Below are positions 1 to 8,971 of a stretch of 64,000 bases of DNA, piece after piece. The stretch covers positions 248,001 through 312,000 of the forward strand of contig NZ_FOAF01000002.1 in the NCBI RefSeq assembly GCF_900109575.1. Direction: 5' to 3'. Below the pieces are notes generated by a model. The model was not told the DNA's origin and ran no database searches. It worked only from the letters and a program-made list of their open reading frames with translations. This stretch comes from Olivibacter domesticus (lineage in GTDB: Bacteria; Bacteroidota; Bacteroidia; Sphingobacteriales; Sphingobacteriaceae). Each line of letters begins with the position of its first letter. The first letter of the stretch is position 1. Both the position numbers and the translations under genes were made by a program.

Positions 1-2
1 AT

Positions 3-1205
3 GCCTTTTGGATGGATGCCAGCGAGCCTGATATCCATTCCAATATAAGTGTCCAGGAACGAAAAGATGTGTTTCAACCGTCTATCGGATCTTCAACACG
101 CTACTATAATGCCTTTCCATTGCAAAATGCCAAGGGAATTTACGAAGGTCAACGAGCGGAAGACCCTAATAAGCGGATCTTCATGCTTACACGTTCGGGT
201 TTTACCGGTCAACAACGCTATGCAGCAGCAACCTGGAGTGGCGATATCTCGTCAACCTGGAATGACATGAAAGACCAGATTGCTGCAGGAATTAATTTTT
301 CTATGTCGGGTCTACCCTACTGGACCATGGATGTCGGTGGCTTCTTAGTAGAAAAAAGATATTATAATCCCAATACCGCCAATCAGGAGGAATGGCGCGA
401 ACTGAATAGCAGATGGTATCAATTTGGAGCATTCGTGCCTATATTTCGGGCACATGGACAATTTCCATTCCGCGAGCCTTTTAATATTGCACCTGAAGGA
501 CATCCGGCCTATAATAGCATGGTATACTATATTCAGCTCCGCTATCGTCTTCTCCCCTATTTATATAGCTTAGCGGGTAAGACCTACCACGACGATTATA
601 GCATGCTGAGGGGCTTAGCAATGGACTTTACCAACGACCCAAAAACCTATGAAATAAACGATCAGTTTATGTTGGGTTCTTCCCTGTTAGTAAACCCTGT
701 CACTAAAAAAGGTGCTAGCAGTCGCCCAGTATACTTACCTAGTGGCTTCACCTGGTATGACCTTTATACAGGAGAGTCCTACAAAGGGGGACAGCAAATC
801 GAGGCCGAAGCACCTTTCGAGCGCATCCCCGTATTTGTAAAGAGTGGGTCTATTTTACCTATTGACCCACTAAGGCAATATACCGATGAGAAGATTAAGG
901 GAGCCACCACACTCTATATTTTTGAAGGAAAAAATGCCGATTTAACCCTATATGAAGACGACGGGCTAAGCTATAACTATGAAAAAGGAATCTTTAATCG
1001 AATTCAAATCAAATACGATAATCAGACAAAAACGCTCACCCTATCAGAAAGAAAGGGAAAATATGAGGCGGCACCCAAGACACGGAAATTCAACATAATT
1101 CTGGTCGATCAACAGCAGCCAAGTGGTATAGACCGTCAGGTTAAACCGGATGCGAGTGTTACCTATACGGGTAAAAACATGAACATAAAACTAACGAACA
1201 ATTAA
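3..1205 (+). CDS. Glycoside hydrolase family 31 (alpha-xylosidase/alpha-glucosidase type), 3' part only
   Basis: The reading frame is open from the first bases, so the N-terminal half lies outside the window; the Met at nt 12 is internal. The frame begins A-F-W-M-D-A-S-E-P, the GH31 signature whose Asp (nt 15-17) is the catalytic nucleophile. The acid/base Asp is in WSGD at nt 243-245. An FxPIFRAHGQ-type segment follows, and the last ~110 residues match the C-terminal beta domain (DUF5110-like) of YicI/xylosidase-type enzymes. GH31 enzymes remove alpha-xylosyl or alpha-glucosyl residues from oligosaccharide non-reducing ends. SusC starts 33 nt downstream on the same strand, so this is the glycosidase of a PUL. 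The substrate (xyloglucan fragment or alpha-glucan) cannot be decided from this half. Family confidence is high. Confidence 0.93.
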   Translation, partial: AFWMDASEPDIHSNISVQERKDVFQPSIGSSTRYYNAFPLQNAKGIYEGQRAEDPNKRIFMLTRSGFTGQQRYAAATWSGDISSTWNDMKDQIAAGINFSMSGLPYWTMDVGGFLVEKRYYNPNTANQEEWRELNSRWYQFGAFVPIFRAHGQFPFREPFNIAPEGHPAYNSMVYYIQLRYRLLPYLYSLAGKTYHDDYSMLRGLAMDFTNDPKTYEINDQFMLGSSLLVNPVTKKGASSRPVYLPSGFTWYDLYTGESYKGGQQIEAEAPFERIPVFVKSGSILPIDPLRQYTDEKIKGATTLYIFEGKNADLTLYEDDGLSYNYEKGIFNRIQIKYDNQTKTLTLSERKGKYEAAPKTRKFNIILVDQQQPSGIDRQVKPDASVTYTGKNMNIKLTNN

Positions 1206-1238
1206 ATCAATAAACCAACAGCTATAAGACCTAAAAAC

Positions 1239-4200
1239 ATGAGTATGCTAACATTAAAAAAAACCGTTCAACAATTTGGGACATGGCTATTGCTACTACT
1301 GGTTTCACTACAAGTAGCCGTTGCACAACAAGTAGTTAAAGGGAAAGTAGTATCCGCGGAGGACCAACTTCCCATTCCCGGCGTAAGTGTAAAGGTAAAA
1401 GGAACCGCACAAGGCATTTCGACGGATGAAAATGGAAATTTCTCTATTAATGCCAACGTTGGTGAATCACTTGTTTTCTCCTACGTCGGAATGGAAGTAA
1501 AAGAGGTAAAATTGACTTCCGCCAACTCCCTTAACGTAACATTAACCCCCACTACCGGGAATTTAGATGAGGTGGTCGTGGTAGGTTATGGCGTGCAACA
1601 GAAAAAATTAATTACGGGTGCATCGGTTCAAGTAAAAGGCGATGACATTCAAAAACAAAGTACCACCAATGCCTTACAGGCGTTACAGGGGCAAACACCA
1701 GGTGTTCAGATTAGTTCAACATCCGGACAACCGGGAGAAAGCATGCGTGTCATTATTCGTGGTGTCGGAACGATCGCCAATGCCAGTCCACTCTATGTAG
1801 TAGACGGCGTTTTAACAAACGATATCAGTTACCTGAATCCAAACGATATAGCGTCTATTGATGTGCTAAAAGATGCCGCTTCTGCAGCTATTTATGGTTC
1901 ACAAGCAGCTAATGGAGTGATACTCGTTACCACCAAAACCGGTAAATCGGATCAGCCTGCGCAAATTTCCCTGGACACTTATACGGGCGTACAAAAGTTG
2001 GCAAGGAAAATTGATATGCTCAATGCCAAAGAATACGCCATTATAATGAACGAAGGGGCTGTCAATGGAGGAAAGACACCTTATTTTACGAATGAACAAA
2101 TGGCGAATCTCGGAGAAGGCACCATGTGGATGAACGAAATGTTCAAGGATAACGCATTAACACAAAATTATTCCTTGAGTGCACAAGGAGGAAGCACAAA
2201 ATCTACCTATTCTACTTCCTTCGGTTATACCACACAGGAAGGAATTGTAGGAGGTAAGGATTTGTCTAATTATGAGCGTTTCAATTACCGCATCAATTCA
2301 GAACATAACTTGTATAATGACATTATACGTTTAGGAGAACATCTTACATTTACCTACTTGAATAGCAATGGAATTGGGGTAGGCAATCAATACAACAATT
2401 CATTAAGAGGAGCCTTCAATACCAGTCCATTTGTACCAATGTACGATGAAGAAGGAAATTTCTACGATAATACAAATTCTTCTTGGAACACCGGTGAGGC
2501 AAATCCTTATGCGACCATGTATTATAGCAACCAAAATGATCGTAATAGTCAGCGTCTGTTTGGCGATATTTATTTGGTAGTGGAACCCTTTAAGGGCCTA
2601 CGATTCCGGACCAGTCTGGGCTTGGATTACAATGTAAATGAAAGTAGATCTTACACTCCCATATATAGACTTTCCGCTTATTCCTTCAATGATTTTTCTA
2701 GAATTAACCAAAATATGGGAAAGAATAAATCACTTTTATGGGATAATTTACTTAGCTATACGTTCGATGTAAAAGATGATCACCACTTTGAGGCGATGAT
2801 TGGATCGTCAGCCTTTCAATACGATGGATCGAGTATATGGGGAGCGAATATAAATGCTGTATTCAATGATTTAGAGCACGCCTGGCTATCCAACGCCACC
2901 AATGCTAATGACGCTGCACAGATGACTTTAAGAGGCGCGCCGGATGATGCAGATAAACGCATGTCATATTTTGGACGACTCAACTATAACTATAAGGGCA
3001 CTTACTTATTAAACGCAACCTTTAGAGCAGATGGTTCATCAAGATTTGCGCGCGGTAATCGTTGGGGTTATTTCCCTTCTATTTCAGCTGGTTGGGTTAT
3101 CTCCAATGAAACTTTTGCAGAAAACACCAAAAGCTGGTTGGATTTCTTTAAACTAAGGGCGAGCTGGGGGCAGGTCGGAAATCAAAGAATAGACGCTTTT
3201 CAATTTATGTCGCCCGTAACATTTCTTAACACAAATTACATCTTTGGAAATCAAGAGGGTGTACTTACCCCAGGAGCCTACCCAAGTCGCCTAAGCAATA
3301 TTAACCTACAGTGGGAAACTTCACAGCAGACAAACATCGGCTTTGATGCCCGATTGTTACAAAATCGTTTAGATATTGCATTCGATTGGTACGATAAAAT
3401 CACAAAAGACTGGTTAATCCAAGTACCTGTATTAGCAACGGCTGGCGCAGATGCTCCTTTTATAAATGGTGGTGATGTAAAAAATACGGGAGTAGAACTT
3501 GCTTTAAATTACCATGATCGTATTGGAGAATTTAATTATAGCATAGGTCTCAATGGTACTTATAATAAAAATAAAGTAGGAAATATACCCACCGCAGATG
3601 GAATTATCCACGGTGCCAATAATTTACTGTTTGCTAACTCAGGCGAATTTTACCGTGCACAAGACGGCTTCCCCATTGGATATTTCTGGGGATATAAAAC
3701 AAATGGAATTTTCCAGAGTGAAGAAGAGGTCGACAACTACCGAAATACCAATGGCGCGCTTATACAACCCAGTGCACAACCGGGAGATGTTCGTTATGTT
3801 GATGTAAATGGCGACGGACAGATTGGCGAAACAGATAAAACCATGATTGGCAATCCAAACCCCGACTTCACCTATGGTTTCAATATAACGGCTAATTATA
3901 AGGGCTTTGATTTGGCGATTCAGGCTACGGGTGTGGCGGGGAACCAATTAGTACAATCGTACCGCAATCAAACGGATCCATATTCTAATTACACGACAGC
4001 CATATTTGATCGTTGGCATGGTCCGGGCTCGTCGAATACCATGCCTCGTATTACTGAAGACGCACGTAACTGGACTAATTTCTCCGATCTATATATTCAT
4101 GACGGCAATTTCCTTCGTATTAGCACCATTACATTAGGTTACGATTTTGGAAAAATTATTAAAAAGAATTACTTAAGAAAAGTACGTTTATATGCCTCCA

Positions 4201-4340
4201 TATTAAATGCTTTTACTTTCACAAAATACGATGGCATGGATCCGGAAATAGGCTATGCCGAGGGTTTTGCCAGCGGAGTCGATCTTGGTTATTATCCAAG
4301 ACCAAGAACCTTCATGATTGGAACCAATATTACTTTTTAA
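1239..4340 (+). CDS. SusC/RagA-family TonB-linked outer membrane protein
   Basis: TonB-dependent importer of oligosaccharides across the outer membrane, 1033 aa, a normal SusC length. A signal peptide ends near AVAQQ (residue 29). A carboxypeptidase-regulatory-like beta-sandwich (about 31-108) contains PIPGVSVKVKG and ends in the DEVVVVGYG motif typical of SusC. The plug follows (about 120-230, with VVIRGVGTI-like and DAASAAIYGSQAANGVILVTTK-like segments), then the barrel, ending in a terminal Phe (TNITF), as expected of a BAM substrate. SusD starts 20 nt downstream, so the two form the usual SusCD lid-and-pore pair, probably in one transcript with the upstream GH31 gene. Confidence 0.96.
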   Translation: MSMLTLKKTVQQFGTWLLLLLVSLQVAVAQQVVKGKVVSAEDQLPIPGVSVKVKGTAQGISTDENGNFSINANVGESLVFSYVGMEVKEVKLTSANSLNVTLTPTTGNLDEVVVVGYGVQQKKLITGASVQVKGDDIQKQSTTNALQALQGQTPGVQISSTSGQPGESMRVIIRGVGTIANASPLYVVDGVLTNDISYLNPNDIASIDVLKDAASAAIYGSQAANGVILVTTKTGKSDQPAQISLDTYTGVQKLARKIDMLNAKEYAIIMNEGAVNGGKTPYFTNEQMANLGEGTMWMNEMFKDNALTQNYSLSAQGGSTKSTYSTSFGYTTQEGIVGGKDLSNYERFNYRINSEHNLYNDIIRLGEHLTFTYLNSNGIGVGNQYNNSLRGAFNTSPFVPMYDEEGNFYDNTNSSWNTGEANPYATMYYSNQNDRNSQRLFGDIYLVVEPFKGLRFRTSLGLDYNVNESRSYTPIYRLSAYSFNDFSRINQNMGKNKSLLWDNLLSYTFDVKDDHHFEAMIGSSAFQYDGSSIWGANINAVFNDLEHAWLSNATNANDAAQMTLRGAPDDADKRMSYFGRLNYNYKGTYLLNATFRADGSSRFARGNRWGYFPSISAGWVISNETFAENTKSWLDFFKLRASWGQVGNQRIDAFQFMSPVTFLNTNYIFGNQEGVLTPGAYPSRLSNINLQWETSQQTNIGFDARLLQNRLDIAFDWYDKITKDWLIQVPVLATAGADAPFINGGDVKNTGVELALNYHDRIGEFNYSIGLNGTYNKNKVGNIPTADGIIHGANNLLFANSGEFYRAQDGFPIGYFWGYKTNGIFQSEEEVDNYRNTNGALIQPSAQPGDVRYVDVNGDGQIGETDKTMIGNPNPDFTYGFNITANYKGFDLAIQATGVAGNQLVQSYRNQTDPYSNYTTAIFDRWHGPGSSNTMPRITEDARNWTNFSDLYIHDGNFLRISTITLGYDFGKIIKKNYLRKVRLYASILNAFTFTKYDGMDPEIGYAEGFASGVDLGYYPRPRTFMIGTNITF

Positions 4341-4360
4341 GAACCTAAATAGCACATAAA

Positions 4361-5950
4361 ATGAAAAAGATCATTATATCGATATTTACCTTAGCAAGCA
4401 TGTGTCTAGGGTCATGCACGAAAGGATTTTTAGATACGGAACCGATTACCGAATTAACGGATGAAAACTTTTATCGTACCACTGATGATGCTTATAAAGC
4501 CTTGGTTGGTTGTTACGATGGCTTACAAATAGTTTGGGCGGGCGGTGTTAGCTTACCTGTTGCCGCAGAGGTGCTATCTGACAATTGTTTTGGCGGTACA
4601 GGCAACTCGGATGGCTTTGGCTATCAAATGCTGGACGAGTTTGATCGTTTACGTTCACCTGCCGACCAAAATTTATTCGTTGATAACTGGATCGCCTATT
4701 ACAAGGCAATCTATCGCTGTAATATGCTCTTAGGAAAGTTGGACGGTATAGAATGGGGAAATAAAGCAGATCTACGCCCTGTCTATGAAGCGGAAACCCG
4801 CTTTATCAGAGCCTATTTGTATTTTGATATGATAAGGTTATGGGGACATGTTCCTTTATTAACGGAACCGAGTAGTGAAAATATACCGCAAGCAGATCCT
4901 AGCGAAGTATATGCCGTTATAGCCAATGACCTTAAGTTTGCCATAGAAAATTTACCGGCGACATCTTATGCCAGCCAGCCAACCGCCACCTATGGACGGG
5001 TAAGCAAATGGGCTGCTGAAAGTTTAATGGGTAGAGTGTTCCTTTATTATACAGGTTACTACAAGCAAACTGATTTAGCAGGAGTAGTTGACCGTGCTAC
5101 CGCACTCAACTACCTGGAAGACGTTATCAGTAATGGAGGTTTTTCATTAGTGGAGAATTTTGCACACCTATGGCCAGCCTCCTTAGAAAACTATGTCGGC
5201 GAAGATAATAAAGAAACCGTTTTTGCTATCAAATATACCTTTACAAGCGACTATGACGGAAATACGGATGGTAATCATTGGATGGTTATGTTCGGCATGC
5301 GTGAACAATGGAGTTTTCCTTATGGCAATGGTTGGGGTGGTGCAACTGTCAATCCAAAATTATGGAATGCTTATAATAGAAATGATAGTCGCAGAACAGC
5401 TTCCATTATCGCCATCGCTGAAGAAAGCATCAACTTCACCAATCAAAGTAAGCAACGAGAGTATACCGGCTATTACAATAAAAAGTACAGCCCATTAGTA
5501 GATGAAGACGGGAACAGCATTGCAGTAAACAAGGGAGCTGTAAACTTTCAAATCGGCCAATTTCAAGATTATGTATCCATCCGCTATGCGGATGTATTAT
5601 TGATGGCAGCAGAATTGGGAAGTGCTAATGCCCAAACGTACTTTGATTTGGTACGTAGACGTGCTTTCGGTACTAGTTTTATCGCTCAAACAGTAAGCCA
5701 GCAAGCTATTATGAATGAGCGCAGGTTCGAATTTGCTTTAGAAGGAATCCGCTACTGGGATTTATTACGCCAAGGTGTAGACGTAGCGGCCTCAACAATC
5801 GCTGAAAGCACAACAGCTTTAAACGGAGGCCAAGAAGTCCGCAAAACTATCAGTGCCGCTAAAATCAATGAAACAAGCGGATTGCAACAAATTCCGAATA
5901 ATCAAATAACGCTATCTAATGGCGTGCTCGTTCAAAATACTGGGTGGTAA
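4361..5950 (+). CDS. SusD/RagB-family nutrient-binding outer membrane lipoprotein
   Basis: 529 aa. The signal peptide ends in a lipobox CLGSC with Cys19 as the lipidated residue, followed by TKGFLDTEPITELTDENFYRT, the usual SusD N-terminus. The helical TPR-like body contains the family features ETRFIRAYLYFDMIRLWGHVPL (about 145-165) and, near the C-terminus, NERRFEFALEGIRYWDLLRQG, the hallmark of the SusD C-terminal domain. Surface-exposed SusD covers the SusC pore and binds the glycan. It lies between SusC (20 nt upstream) and the small lipoprotein (17 nt downstream), so the three are almost certainly cotranscribed. Confidence 0.96.
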   Translation: MKKIIISIFTLASMCLGSCTKGFLDTEPITELTDENFYRTTDDAYKALVGCYDGLQIVWAGGVSLPVAAEVLSDNCFGGTGNSDGFGYQMLDEFDRLRSPADQNLFVDNWIAYYKAIYRCNMLLGKLDGIEWGNKADLRPVYEAETRFIRAYLYFDMIRLWGHVPLLTEPSSENIPQADPSEVYAVIANDLKFAIENLPATSYASQPTATYGRVSKWAAESLMGRVFLYYTGYYKQTDLAGVVDRATALNYLEDVISNGGFSLVENFAHLWPASLENYVGEDNKETVFAIKYTFTSDYDGNTDGNHWMVMFGMREQWSFPYGNGWGGATVNPKLWNAYNRNDSRRTASIIAIAEESINFTNQSKQREYTGYYNKKYSPLVDEDGNSIAVNKGAVNFQIGQFQDYVSIRYADVLLMAAELGSANAQTYFDLVRRRAFGTSFIAQTVSQQAIMNERRFEFALEGIRYWDLLRQGVDVAASTIAESTTALNGGQEVRKTISAAKINETSGLQQIPNNQITLSNGVLVQNTGW

Positions 5951-5967
5951 CATAAAAAGCTATTAAA

Positions 5968-6837
5968 ATGAAAGCGAAAAGAATAAATGTAGCACTGATT
6001 GTAATCTGTATCGCTATGCTGATAAGCTCCTGTCAGAAAAAAGACTATCAACTGGATGCACCTTTGGATAGATCTCAAATCCAGTTCGAAATTGTTCAAG
6101 ATTTCAATACTGATGCGGGGGGGAATACCGTTATATTGAAAAACAATACAGCCAGTACGGTATCCATATGGGATTATCAAACCGGGAAATCGACCCGACA
6201 GCAAGACACTATACATTATGCTTTTAAAGGTGATTATACGATCAAATTTTCGGCTATGACAGGTGGTGGTATTGTTGAGGTTGATTCTGTAAAGATCTCT
6301 GTTACCGAAAATAATCTCGATTATGTTAGCGATCCCATGTGGACCAATATCTCTGGTGGCGCTGGTCATGAAAAAACTTGGGTACTCGACACCGATGGTC
6401 TCTTTTTCGAGGGGCCAATGACCTTTGTTGATCCTGCCAATTTTGCCAATGTTTGGTGGGATGCGGGTCAAGGTATTTATCCGGACAACATGGCTCGAGG
6501 AGATTATGGCGAAATGACCTTCTCGCTTATTGCAGGTCCAGACTTCCGCAACATCAAGAGAATGGAAAACAATGTGCAGGAAAAGGGTACGTATATGCTA
6601 AATTTAATTGATAAAACCTTAACAGTGAATGGTGGCACTATACTTCGTGGTTACAAACCAGCTAAAAATGGTATAACCGGTATATCTAATTGGACAACCT
6701 ACGAAATTTTAGCATTGGATGAAAACACGCTGCGACTAGGTGTCTACCGAGACAAGGATGTAGATGGTGAAGGCTCAGCACTATTGGTATACAACTTTAT
6801 ATCCAAGAGTTTCGCAGAAAGTCAGCCTGCAGAATAA
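5968..6837 (+). CDS. PUL surface lipoprotein, PKD-like domain plus C-terminal beta domain (SGBP type)
   Basis: 289 aa lipoprotein with lipobox LISSC (Cys22). After a short linker there is an Ig/PKD-like stretch (about 40-115; GDYTIKFSAMTGGGIVEVDSVKISV has the strand pattern of a PKD repeat). The C-terminal ~170 residues are Trp- and Gly-rich and look like a carbohydrate-binding beta-sandwich. It is the third gene of the SusC-SusD operon, the position normally held by a SusE/SGBP glycan-binding lipoprotein. That role comes from position and architecture; no catalytic motif is seen and I do not recognise a named family. Confidence 0.75.
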   Translation: MKAKRINVALIVICIAMLISSCQKKDYQLDAPLDRSQIQFEIVQDFNTDAGGNTVILKNNTASTVSIWDYQTGKSTRQQDTIHYAFKGDYTIKFSAMTGGGIVEVDSVKISVTENNLDYVSDPMWTNISGGAGHEKTWVLDTDGLFFEGPMTFVDPANFANVWWDAGQGIYPDNMARGDYGEMTFSLIAGPDFRNIKRMENNVQEKGTYMLNLIDKTLTVNGGTILRGYKPAKNGITGISNWTTYEILALDENTLRLGVYRDKDVDGEGSALLVYNFISKSFAESQPAE

Positions 6838-6860
6838 AGAACAATATTTGCAATTTTTTT

Positions 6861-6908
6861 AAAGAAGGAAAACAGGTTATCTTACAAGACAATCCGTTTT
6901 CCTTCTTT
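6861..6908 (+). terminator. 13-bp perfect stem-loop between convergent genes
   Basis: AAAGAAGGAAAAC at 6861-6873 is perfectly repeated in inverted form at 6896-6908 with a 22-nt loop. It lies just after the SGBP-like gene and includes the last codons and stop of the convergent oxidoreductase. The stem ends in TTCCTTCTTT on the plus strand, so it could end plus-strand transcription, though no clean U-tract follows. The terminator role is an inference. Confidence 0.45.
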
Positions 6909-7961
6909 AGCCGATTTCTTTGCCGCTTCTAAGATTTCAACTACTATTATATTGTTGCTCAGCGATGATAAATCGTGATCAGGTTGAATCTTTTTGGCCA
7001 AAACATCCGTTAAATATTCCAGTTGATCTTCATAGTAGGGATTGGTTAATGGTATTTGTTTCGAATCCGTTGGCGACTGATATTTTAACAAAGTTTTGCC
7101 ATTGACGGCATGTAACTGATCCTTTTTCCCAAATACCTGTAAATCTTTTACACTGTAAGGCCAACACCACGAAGCTTGGATAATTCCTATCGCTCCATCT
7201 TCATATTCTAATGTGATGGTGGCATCATCATCAACTTTAGGATAAATTTCCGGTTTTCGATTTTTAGTGATTGCCGTAACAGCTATAGGTTTTTTTCCAT
7301 CTTTCAACCACGTCATAAGATTTGCACCGTAACAACCGAAATCCATTAATGCCCCTCCCCCATTTTTTACGGGATCTGTTAGCCAGTTAAGAAAATCATC
7401 GCTGCAGCCAATTTCTTTTGGACCTTCATGGCCATCTTTTACCATCATCTTGGTAATAGGCCCTATTTCATTTTTTTTCACCAATGATTTTACATATTGA
7501 TTACTCTTATACCAGGTCGTCTCATAATTTGTTAAAAATAAGGTTCCATTTTCCTTAGCCAACTGATTAATTCGTTTTGCTTGTTGCATATTAATTGCCA
7601 ATGGTTTCTCAACCATCACCGGTATTTTTAAGGGCATGCATATTTCGGCCACATTTATATGTTCTGCCGTAGAGTTATAGGCAAGGACAGCCATAGGCTT
7701 TACCTGTTTCAGTAATTCGGGTAAACTCTTGTAAAATAAATTATCAGGCAAGTTGTACCGATCTTTCATTCGTTTAATCAGCTTTTCATTAGGCTCTGCG
7801 ATGCCTAATATTTCAACCTTCTTCTGCTTGTATAGATTAAAAAGCAAATGGACATGATCATGATTTAGCCCCGCTACCGCCACTTTTAATGTTTCCTGGC
7901 CGAATACACCATTAATTGCGAAAAAAAATACTACTAAAAACAACCTTAATTTTACGTTCAT
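6882..7961 (-). CDS. Exported Gfo/Idh/MocA-family NAD(P)-dependent oxidoreductase
   Basis: 359 aa from the ATG at 7961. An in-frame TTG at 7976 exists, but the ATG directly opens a Sec-type signal peptide (MNVKLRLFLVVFFFAINGVFGQ). The mature protein starts with a Rossmann segment LKVAVAGLNHDHVH and has the family motif VEKPLA around residue 115 (the EKP Lys is conserved), followed by the beta-sheet C-terminal dimer domain. Family members oxidise or reduce sugars and cyclitols; some secreted relatives (GH109) use NAD for glycoside hydrolysis. The gene converges on the PUL, so a role in processing imported sugars is plausible, but the reaction is unknown. No twin-arginine motif is visible, which is unusual for a cofactor-carrying exported protein. 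Confidence 0.85.
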   Translation of the reverse strand: MNVKLRLFLVVFFFAINGVFGQETLKVAVAGLNHDHVHLLFNLYKQKKVEILGIAEPNEKLIKRMKDRYNLPDNLFYKSLPELLKQVKPMAVLAYNSTAEHINVAEICMPLKIPVMVEKPLAINMQQAKRINQLAKENGTLFLTNYETTWYKSNQYVKSLVKKNEIGPITKMMVKDGHEGPKEIGCSDDFLNWLTDPVKNGGGALMDFGCYGANLMTWLKDGKKPIAVTAITKNRKPEIYPKVDDDATITLEYEDGAIGIIQASWCWPYSVKDLQVFGKKDQLHAVNGKTLLKYQSPTDSKQIPLTNPYYEDQLEYLTDVLAKKIQPDHDLSSLSNNIIVVEILEAAKKSAKEGKRIVL

Positions 7962-8030
7962 AAATAATAATTGCAATGATTATCATCGAAGTTAATCATT
8001 CCCCTACACACCTTATCAATTGTATCGGTA

Positions 8031-8252
8031 TTATTGCAATTGTTCTGGCCGCACAATATTTCGGACAACCCATTCATTTTCTTCCGCTATGCCCGAAAAT
8101 TCCATAAAAACGGTGTAAGGATGTTTTTCGCCCTCCTCATCCGGTATTTCTATAACCGCGCTGAATTCTTTCTTTTCGCCTTGCACATATTCATGTATTA
8201 GCTCATCAATATGTCGGCAAACCCAATTTTTTATTTCCTGGTCAGTATGCAT
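8031..8252 (-). CDS. Small hypothetical protein
   Basis: 73 aa, soluble and acidic, with no signal peptide or membrane segment. The middle part (KEFSAVIEIPDEEGEKHPYTVFMEFSG) has alternating strand character and the end is charged. I do not recognise a family. It sits alone between the oxidoreductase and a divergent small membrane protein. It is kept as a gene because its composition is protein-like and no better frame competes. Confidence 0.6.
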   Translation of the reverse strand: MHTDQEIKNWVCRHIDELIHEYVQGEKKEFSAVIEIPDEEGEKHPYTVFMEFSGIAEENEWVVRNIVRPEQLQ

Positions 8253-8581
8253 CTTCTATATATTTACAAGTATAAATACAAATGAAGGCCAACTTTGTTG
8301 TCGAGCTATTTGTCAGGTGTAAAACTTATTCCAGTATATGACACGAACCTGCCAGATTGATTTTATTCACGTATCATGTACCCTTCACCTACCTTTCACC
8401 TAGATGTTATCTACCTTTTTTAGTACATCTTCCATAGCTAAAAGATACATATTGGCTATATGCCCTGTACTGATTAAAGCATTTTAGGAGCTATTAGATA
8501 CTTGTTGTGATGATGGATTTTTGTTCTTTGGGTAATTTTTATATAGTCATTAAAATTATCTAAACTTTTTTCGCGTAAAAA
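8253..8581. other. Intergenic region between divergent small genes
   Basis: AT-rich, about 330 nt. It must hold the promoters of both flanking genes, but I find no convincing Bacteroidota promoter pair. There is a short imperfect direct repeat (CCTTCACCTA and CTTTCACCTA near 8381-8402). No ORF or RNA structure stands out. Confidence 0.5.
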
Positions 8582-8785
8582 ATGTTAATCACGAAAGAAA
8601 TGATTGAAAACGACAAGAATAGCAGCAAAACAAAAGTGGAGGAAGATTACTCCGCCCACAAGGAAAATCCTGGACCCTCACCGCAAGCATTAGATGAAAA
8701 AAGTGATAAAGGTTCCGGGAAGCTTCTGTTCTGGACTTTATTTGTTATCGTAATAATTCTCACGGTTGCTTGGTTGTTCTTTTGA
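8582..8785 (+). CDS. Small C-tail-anchored membrane protein, function unknown
   Basis: 67 aa. The first ~47 residues are very polar and Pro/Lys/Glu-rich; the last ~19 (LLFWTLFVIVIILTVAWLFF) form one transmembrane helix with almost no residues after it, which suggests a tail-anchored inner-membrane protein facing the cytoplasm. An alternative start is the Met at codon 7. The family is not recognised. It precedes the TamB gene by about 190 nt on the same strand, but a functional link is not shown. Confidence 0.6.
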   Translation: MLITKEMIENDKNSSKTKVEEDYSAHKENPGPSPQALDEKSDKGSGKLLFWTLFVIVIILTVAWLFF

Positions 8786-8971
8786 TATGTGCCATTATCT
8801 TATCTGCACCTGTTCCTTTTCCATTATAAAATTGTACGTGTTAAAATGCTATAAAAGCAAGCTTTTTATTAAAGTTTAATAACTTTGCCTGTCTATTTTT
8901 TATAGATTTCCAAAAACATTGAATGCACGTTTTTAGTTAAAGATGTATAACAATTTAAATAGCATACCATT

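Noticed and set aside
12-14. Start codon of the GH31 protein at nt 12
   Set aside because: The frame is already coding upstream (A-F-W before the Met, part of the GH31 signature), so this Met is internal and the gene is truncated by the window.
5932-6471. 179-aa minus-strand ORF antisense to the SusD end and the SGBP-like gene
   Set aside because: Shadow of well-supported plus-strand genes; no recognisable product, and it crosses a gene boundary.
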